64,000 bases of DNA from the NCBI GenBank assembly GCA_020746875.1, contig JAGTJL010000046.1:35714-99713 (forward strand), written 5' to 3'. The notes beneath the pieces are model-generated. The model saw only the letters and a list, made by a program, of their open reading frames with translations. It was not told where the DNA came from and did not search any database. Below, in pieces: positions 56,301-64,000 of the stretch. Source of the DNA: Rhexocercosporidium sp. MPI-PUGE-AT-0058 (Eukaryota; Ascomycota; Leotiomycetes; Helotiales). Each line of letters starts with the position of its first letter. Within the stretch, counting starts at the first letter, position 1. The translations under genes were made by a program, and so were the position numbers.

Positions 56301-59300
56301 AGTTAAATTAAACGACTTTCGACGATTCGCCGGGCCTTTATTAATATAGCTTTAATAATAATATATAAAAGACGTTATATAAACAGCTATATTTAAGAGG
56401 TAATTTTAATTTATACGCTTATTTTCTGATTTTTTCAGTAATTTTAAAAGGCCTTAAGAATTAATAATTTAGCTTTTTATTTAAACGAATTATTTTAATA
56501 TTCTTTAATAAGAATAAGACTTATTATTTAACTTTAAATTCTATAAGGTAATGATTTTTATTATATTATTTCGCTTAGTTTTCTTTAGTTTTTCGTCAGC
56601 TAATTTCTAGTTCTTAACGTTTTTTAATAACTTTTTCTATTTATTTTTTAGTAGTCGATATCTCCCCTTTTATAAAATCGTCCTTAATTCCTTAGCGAGA
56701 ATCCAGCGATATACCGTACTTAGCCTTATTTAGAGTCATTTCGATAGACTTATAATAAGTATTTATATACGCGAACTTCGCTAAAGGCAAAAAATCTACG
56801 TAATTATTTTATAAATAATAGACAAAACACCTTAGCCACGCTTTTAAGGCTTAATTTTGTCGCTTTATTTATTCGTTTACTTATAAGTAAAACGCCGTCG
56901 AAAGGCCTCTCGTTATTTATAAATAAAAACAAAATTCCGTTTAGAATTTTAAAGTAAATATAAAGCCTTTATTTATAATAATCGTTATAGGCAGCTTATA
57001 ATCTTTAAATTAATAATTAATAAATAGGCGTGCTAAAAGCGGTACATTAATAGTTTTTAAACATAAGATATATTTAATATCTTTAATAAATTTGTCGATA
57101 ATTATTAATAAATTATTAAAGACTTTACTTATAATATTACTTTTATAAAGTATTAAATCTATAATGAAGTCTATTGTAATTAACTTAAATAATTTACTAA
57201 GCTAGCTCGGCGCTTGTATTTCGCTAGTTATTTTTTTACGTTTTGCCTTCGTTTTTTAATAAATATTATAAGTTTTAATGTATTTTTTAACGTTTATTAA
57301 CATTTTCGGCTAAAAATACTTCTACTAAATAAACTTTAATATCTTTTTATAATTAAAATAGCCTATAATTAAATTATTATAATATATTTTTATAATTTCA
57401 CTATGAACGGCATTATTTTAAAGGACGTAAGCTATTTGTCGGTGTCTTAATAAATTATTACTATCGACATTTTAATTTAAATCCCCGGCATTTTATAATT
57501 TAACTCGCTTTTTAATAGTTAAAGCGTCCCTTTTCTGTAGTTTTAAGAGTAGTAAAAGAAGCGAGTTTAATTTAAGGTTTACTATTTCGGCTTTTATAAC
57601 TCTTATTATAAAAAACCGTAACATAATATATTTATAATTACGTTAGCTAGCGTTTTGCCTTTTATTAGCTTTACGTAAGAAGTTATTTAGGCCTTTAAAT
57701 AAGTTTTAGGAATTATTAAATTATATAAGAATATATTATTAATTAAGCGTAAAGGTTATTTTTATAGCCTCGGTCGATGTACTTATTATAATATTATCGT
57801 CGGCAAATTAAGAGATATAAGTCAGTTAATATAATATATTATTATTTTCTCGCCGAATGCTTTTCGTCATATAATTAACTATATTAGGCACGCGGATTAA
57901 TTTATTTTAAAGTATATTTTATAACTTATTTTATAAGGTAAAGAGTATAATATTCTCCTTATCCTTTATTAGCTTATAGTTAAGCTTACGCAAGGGTTTA
58001 TTTACGGGATTATTCTTCCTTTTTTTATAAATTATTATAAAGTCATACTTAAATGGCTTTAAAGTTTATTTAACTTGTCGCCGGCTTAATACTGTTATCG
58101 TTATAAAATAACGGAAGTTATTATAGTTTATTAACACTTTAATAGGAGCTAGACTACTTTTTAAATAATGCCTTTAATATATAAAGCATTTAACGATCGC
58201 AAGGAGTTCTTAATTATATACTTTATAATTTAACTTAATAATATTTAGCTTTTTATTAAAGAATATAATAAAATGCTATACGGCTTTTCCCTTATTTCTC
58301 ACTAGCTATTCGCTAAATTAAGAGAGGATTTATGTAATTGCGAATCTAGACGCATTAGTCTTTAGCCTTTTTAGCTTATTAAGGTTAAAGTATATAAGAA
58401 AAGGGGCTAACGTAAATATATTTTTTAATGCGTTAAAATCCTCTTCCTTAATAGCATTTTAGTAAAAGGCAAGGGCAAGTTGCCTTTTTTTTTTTTCTTA
58501 TTAAGCTTATTATTAACTAGGCAATAATTGAGAAATTTATAATAAAGCGCCGGTAAAAATTAATAAAGTCAATGAAAACTTAGACATCTTTAATACTTTT
58601 AAGCTTTAGTTAGTCCTTAATAGTATTTATTCGGCTTTACTTTATTAATATTTTAGCGGGTAATATTATATTGTGGAGGGGAAAACACTAAGCACACAAT
58701 AAGAGGGTAGCAAAGCAAGTGCCGGAGGGTAAACGTAGGAAATACTCATTTGACGACTATTAGAAATATTACATATTTAAGGAGTACAATTTATTAAGGG
58801 AGAGGAGAAGTATAGTTTGAATAAGAAGGAAAAGTTGTAGTAATAAAAATCGTTGTTGTCCTTAAAGGATATTGCCTTAGAGGCTATCTTAAATACAGTA
58901 AGATGCAGCTCAATCACGTGACAAATGGGCCTCTAAGGTCAACCCCACCACAATATAACTTAAAAAGTTTACGCTTTAAGTGTTAAAAGAGTATTTCGAC
59001 AGCTTAACGAAGAGATTTGCTTGTCGTAGTCTTTTAAAGACTTAATAAATATGGTTTTCGTATTAAAATAAATTCGTTAAATATATTAAAATATCGTTAA
59101 GATAAACGATATAAATAATATTTACGAGTCCCGCTAGTGTGTCGTTAATATATACTTAAAATATTATTAACGTATTAAACAGTCCGAACGGCATTACTTA
59201 ATACTTATAATACCTATAACGAGTACGAAATGCAGTCTTTTGCTCGTCTCTTTCCTTAATTTTAATATAGTGGTATACATTTTATAAATTTAAGTTAATA

Positions 59301-60400
59301 AAAATCTTCGCGTCTTAGAGTTTATTTAACGTCTCGCTGATTAATAATAAAGGGTATCGATCCTTAATTATAATTTAGTTTAAAGCCTTGTAATCGACAT
59401 ACAATCGAAGGCTATTATTTTTCTTTATTATAAATAAAATAAGAACGTTAATTAAACTTTTATTTTTCTTTATTTATTTTTTAACTTTAAAGGATTTAAA
59501 GTAGTTCCGGAGAACCTTTAGTTCCGTCTTAAAGAAGTTATAAATTAAAGAGTATAAGAGCTTTACACTTAGTTTTAAGTTAATAATATACTGGCGGCCT
59601 TATAATAAAAGTAGTTCGTTTCTTTTTTCTTTTAAAAAAACGTCTTTAAATCTACGATATTATTATAAAATAATAAGTATATTATCGGTGTCGCGCCTTA
59701 GCGCAGTCTACTGGTCATGTGTATACTCTCGTAAGTACTTACGTGTATATATACTCGGGTTATAGTCTTCTCTTATAAAAAGTAACGCTTATTTTAATAT
59801 ATTTTTTTAAACCTTTACTCTTTACGTTAATCGTAGAGCTCTTAAACTATTAAAAGCCTGCTTTACTTTTATACAATAGTTAAAAGCTATATCTGTCTTT
59901 ATAAGCTACTTTTAACATATATAGATTTCGAGCTTTAATTAAGCTTATTTAATTCTAATTCTACGATCTTTATTTCCTTTCCTTACGCTTAAACCTTAAT
60001 ATACCTCTTAGCGCAATCATCGAGATATCATCGCATAATAGTCCTAGCGGTTTTAACGCAAATATTATATATTTAAAGCTTAAAGACTTCCCGTTATAAA
60101 TAAATCATTTAATTCTTAGCGCTTAAATACTCGGACTCTGGCTTTTCGTTAATTTAAATGCTCTTAATATAAAAATATTAGCTAAAATTATTAATAAAAA
60201 TCTACGGACCGCTAAGTAAATCGCTTAGTAAAAGAATAATCTCGCTAAATTAAATTATATAATAAAAACGAACAAATATAATAAATAACTTTAAAAATAA
60301 GCGCTCGATTGTCACGTAGTAGCTACGTCTTCCTCGGACTAAATAATTACAAGCTTTAACGCTTTTATTATCCTTTTTCTTACTCGACCGTACGAGCTTA
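56300..60400 (-). pseudogene. Ty3/Gypsy pol remnant (RT, RNase H, integrase)
   Basis: Minus-strand order fits Ty3/Gypsy. Reverse transcriptase about 59,480-58,970 reads RLYVDYKALN, IKDRYPLLLISETL, RDEQKTAFRTRY and VMPFGLFNT. After an inserted solo LTR the thumb region about 58,640-58,520 reads KDVQ and FINFYRRFI. RNase H about 58,260-58,040 reads NYKVYN, ELLAIVKCFIY, RHYLK and VLSRRQ. Integrase about 57,200-56,900 reads ITIDFI, IIIDKF and INYQFKDYKLPITI. Stops at expected Gln/Trp codons show RIP. RT first, then RNase H, then integrase distinguishes it from Copia. Confidence 0.9.
58672..58952 (+). mobile_element. Solo LTR inserted in the Gypsy reverse transcriptase
   Basis: A 281-bp segment with TG..CA ends (TGTGGAGGGGAAAACACT ... 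AACCCCACCACA) flanked by ATAT on both sides, interrupting the minus-strand reverse transcriptase between its palm and thumb. It is much less AT-rich than the host element, so it probably inserted later or escaped RIP as a short sequence. A stretch around AGAAATATTACATATTTAAGG recurs, degraded, near 35,350. Confidence 0.85.
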
Positions 60401-60899
60401 TTAAAATAACCGCAAAATCTTATTAAAAGGAAGCTAAGGCCGAAGCCAAAGCGCATATTATAAAGTGCGTAATATAATAATTATAAACTACGGTATACCT
60501 TAAGCTTTACGAATAGATTAAGAAAACTATAAGCCGCTAATTCTTTAGTATAACGGTTATATAACTCGTTATTAAAAAAAGAGCTAATATTTAAGTATTA
60601 ATTCGCACGCTTAAAACAGTTTTATATTAAACGAATATAACGATTTAAACGATAACCCGCTAAGATTACTTATAATCTTTAAATATAAAGAACGTCCGAA
60701 ACCCAAAGGTCTAAATCATATAATATTAAGAACTAATCCGTAAAAGGAACTTATATCGTATGCCAGAAGTGCTTAATACTCTTAATATTAACCTTTTCCT
60801 AATTACAGTTAATAATTTTAATAGCTTATGGGCTCAAAAATACTTTCTTAAGATTAAAAAAGCTGACGAGCTCGGGATACTTCCTAAATACTCTTTAAA

Positions 60900-63800
60900 A
60901 TAGCTCGCACGGCTGTTTTATTTTAATCAAGCCGATCGCCAGTATTAATAGCTTGTCGGTAAAAAATCAGGGTATAGTTATTTTTTTACTCTTAATTTAC
61001 GCTTTAATAATAATAAGACACTCGACTTAAAAGCTTTTGATTTATATAACTAAAGATTAAATCGATTTAAAATAAAAAGAAAACTTATAGAAAAGGCATG
61101 TTCATACTTAAAGGATAAAACTTATTATTAGTCTTCTTTAAATTATACTCGTTTTTAAATAATAGTTTATAAAAAAGTATTTATTAAATATTAAAATAAA
61201 ATAACTTATTTAAACTTAAAAATAAATAATTAATATTATAATAAGATCTGGCAACGGTTTATTACGTTATAATAAAAAGCTCTCCGCGAGTAAATAAGCT
61301 TAAATAAGCTTTTCCTTTAATTAACAAAAGATCTCTTAATAAAACTAGATAAGTAAGGATTTAATAAATTAAATAAAAGGAAGTTTATTTTTCCCGGAAA
61401 CTTATTAAATAAAAAAAGAATAAGCAAGACCCACGCGCACCCAGTGCTCTTACTTAATCTAACCGAACATTTAATTACGGGTATATACTCCCTTTAGAAT
61501 TCACTTCATCCTTTATTAAACTCTACTTTACTAAATAACTGTAAAGCGACCAATTTAGTCAACGATCGTTTAATATTATTAAAAGAATTTTTTATAAAAT
61601 CCATTCTTAAGGATTTAATTAAATATAAAAGCTCTCAATTGCCCATTATTAAGCGCGAAATTCGAGTTATAAAAAAAGTGTTTAAAGGTCCGAATAAAGA
61701 ATCATTTAATCTCACGCTTTACGACGTTATAATTATAGAAAACTTTTATATTAATATTATTTTTAAAGCTTGTCTTTATAAGACCGGTTTTTAGTTCTAT
61801 AGTATAAATTACACTTTAAGATAAAACAAGAAAGGCTTGCCAATTAATAAACATTATATAATATAATAACTAAAGCGTAAATAAAACTTCGTTTTCTTTA
61901 AATATAAGCTACGTTCAATTTACTTTTCGAGCACTTATAATATATTCTTAAGCGTTATAAAAATTATAATATTTCTAACGCTTTCTAAAAGAGTAAATAA
62001 GCCGTATAAATTATCTAAAAATTATAAGTATCCTAGAATAGACTCGGAGCGTGTTTAATATTTACGAGCAGGCTATTTAGACTTAAATACTTTAAGGAAA
62101 TTAATAAGCACAGTAAGAAATATTAAGATTATTAAAATAGTAAGGAGAATTAAGTGCAAGTAATGTGCTTTAATTTATACTATTCAAGTAATCTCTAAAC
62201 GTTTACTAAAAAGGAAATCCTTTAGATTATTTTAAAAAGTTACTTAGGATTTATTTAATTATTTAAAATATTAGAATAATTACTTTTAATTCCTTATATT
62301 CAAATATAAGTACAGCGGCTTACTCGTTAATTATATATTACAAATAAAAGAGCATAATAAAGTATTTTAATATATTAAAAGCTTTAAAGCTTAAGTTCGA
62401 AAGCAGTTTAAATTCTTAATATATAAATTCAAATATAATTAAAAGAAAGCAATTATTATAATTCGAGGATTTATAAAATATGAAAAATAAGCTAATAAGC
62501 TCGGAATTAACCTCGAGCTCTTACTAACGGCAACTTATAAGCTAAATGGTAGAGCCGAACAAGTTAGTCAAGAAGCAATTAATAAAGGCATTAAGATGAA
62601 ACTATTAGCTAATCTTCCCGTAAATCTAAATATTAAATATACACTCGCAGGAATCTATTTATATAATAAAAGCCTAAGATAAGTAAATAACTGGCTATTA
62701 CTTATTAAAATCAATAATAAGTAGTTTCAAAACTATTTTTAATAGTATAACTTAGCGCTTCTTATAAGATTTACTATAAATTTCAGACTAAACTAGAATA
62801 AGATTTATATATATAATTATAAAGCGTACTTACTAATAATAAAAAAAGCCAAAGAATAAAACAAAAAAATATTCAAAACAATTACGCGTGCGTACATCGG
62901 ATTTCTTATAAGTTTCCACGCTTTCAATATCTACAAGATCTAAGTGCTACGTCTCGACAAAATAATTATCACGCGTAATATACGCTTTAATAAAGATAAC
63001 TTTTATATTACTTTAAGTAAAAAAGTAAAGATTATAATTCAAAAAGCCCGGTTTATTTACGATCTTATCGAAGAGGATAAGTTTGTCGTAAACTAAGCTA
63101 AAATTATTAAAAATATTACTAAAAATATGACTATCGAAGAAAATAATACGAATCTCTCAGGCGAAGACTTGCCTTAATTATATACTGAACGAATTCAAAA
63201 ATTAATTAAAAGCTCCGAAAGTCAGAACTCGGAGGTAAAAAAATATATTAATAGCTCGAGTATAATAAATGGATTTTTAACTCCGGAATATACTCTTGCT
63301 TTAAAAGGCCCTCTTAAATAAAGTAAGGAATTAAAAAAAAGTACGTTAAACCGAGAGTTTACTTTAAATATAAAGTATAATTCAGAGGCATTCGACTCGC
63401 GTAAAAATATATAACTTACTAATCGAGATTCGAACGTACTATAAGATTAAGCGCGAGATCCGTCTCGATCATCATATATTAAGATTTAAATACCGTCGAG
63501 ACCTTAATTATAAGAAGAGTCTTCGGTAATAATTTTAATACCGCATCCTTAAATTAAAATATAAAGTGCTCGGACGACGAAAGCAAGACAAGTAAAAGTA
63601 ATACACTTTTAAATTATAATAAAAGAAACTCAATTAAAATTAAATACACTTATTAAAAGCTCGGCAAAAGCAAAGAAGCTAACTAAAAGTAAAAGAAAAA
63701 GAGGAAAATTACAAAAAAATTAAGGTAATAAAGTATTTATAATATTTACAGCTATCTTTAAATAAACATACCTCGATAAAGGCAATCCTAAGCTCAGGAG

Positions 63801-64000
63801 TAAGCCTAATCTCAGGGGTAATTAAATCCTCGACTAATATAATAATCTTCAGTCCGAAGTCGATTAAATGCTTTAAAGGCTTATACTTAATTAATATATA
63901 TTATTAAAAGAATAAGATAATCTTCGAGATTTAATAAAGATTATATATTATATAATTGCAATAATAATATAATCGAGCCGCTAATTACTAAAAAGGAAAA
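60900..64000 (+). pseudogene. Ty1/Copia pol remnant, running off the window
   Basis: Plus strand. About 62,040-62,220 resembles the GAG-pre-integrase zinc region (RAGYLDLNTLRKLIS, then CxxC-like residues and TIQVISKR). About 62,460-62,700 is the integrase end: LELLLTATYKLNGRAEQ, then NLPVNLNIKYTLAGIYLYN, equivalent to the fungal Copia LNGxAER block. About 62,930-63,010 (VLRLDKIIITRNIRF) is the Copia linker before reverse transcriptase, which would lie beyond base 64,000. RIP-type stops throughout. The boundary with the Gypsy remnant between 60.4 and 60.9 kb is not defined. Confidence 0.78.

Noticed and set aside
60250..60456. 68-residue minus-strand ORF as a Gypsy gag zinc knuckle
   Set aside because: Only one Cys and no clear CxxCxxxxHxxxxC spacing without assuming several mutations.

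Overview
The window looks like nuclear DNA of a filamentous ascomycete (Pezizomycotina). Genes carry short introns of roughly 40-70 bp with GT..AG ends. Long AT-rich tracts hold transposon genes destroyed in the manner of repeat-induced point mutation (RIP): CAA/CAG codons have become TAA/TAG, TA is abundant and CA/TG are scarce. No species assignment is attempted.

Left part (1-23.5 kb): a secondary-metabolism-like cluster. In order it holds a PDR-type ABC transporter (cut by the window edge), a phenylalanine ammonia-lyase/aminomutase-type MIO enzyme, a cytochrome P450, a LaeA-like SAM methyltransferase, a Gfo/Idh/MocA (Gal80-like) protein, a second P450, a transcription factor with a C2H2-like plus a Zn2Cys6 finger, and a tail-anchored cytochrome b5. 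No PKS, NRPS or prenyltransferase is visible here, so the MIO enzyme may supply a cinnamate or beta-amino-acid precursor, with the P450s (helped by cytochrome b5) and the methyltransferase tailoring it. The cluster is split by a nested transposon stack at 11.05-16.34 kb: a Tc1/mariner element inside a hAT element inside a 144-bp MITE.

Middle (23.5-39.6 kb): an AT-rich island. It begins with a complete-ended but RIP-killed hAT element (23,490-26,990), then 12 kb of retroelement debris with LTR-like repeats, and ends at the last exon of an MFS transporter whose 5' part is missing.

Second gene island (39.6-50.8 kb): a seven-exon gene encoding an indoleamine 2,3-dioxygenase (IDO)-like domain fused to an FAD/NAD(P)H reductase and a cytochrome b5 domain, carrying one in-frame TGA. 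A ten-exon terpene synthase on the minus strand follows, with an apparent frameshift and a Tc1/mariner fragment pressed against its 3' end.

Right part (50.8-64 kb): a second AT-rich island with a Fot1/pogo element with intact ends (51,748-54,230), a minus-strand Ty3/Gypsy pol interrupted by a solo LTR (58,672-58,952), and plus-strand Ty1/Copia pol remains running off the window. All gene models are hand-spliced; exon sums are multiples of three except where a lesion is stated.
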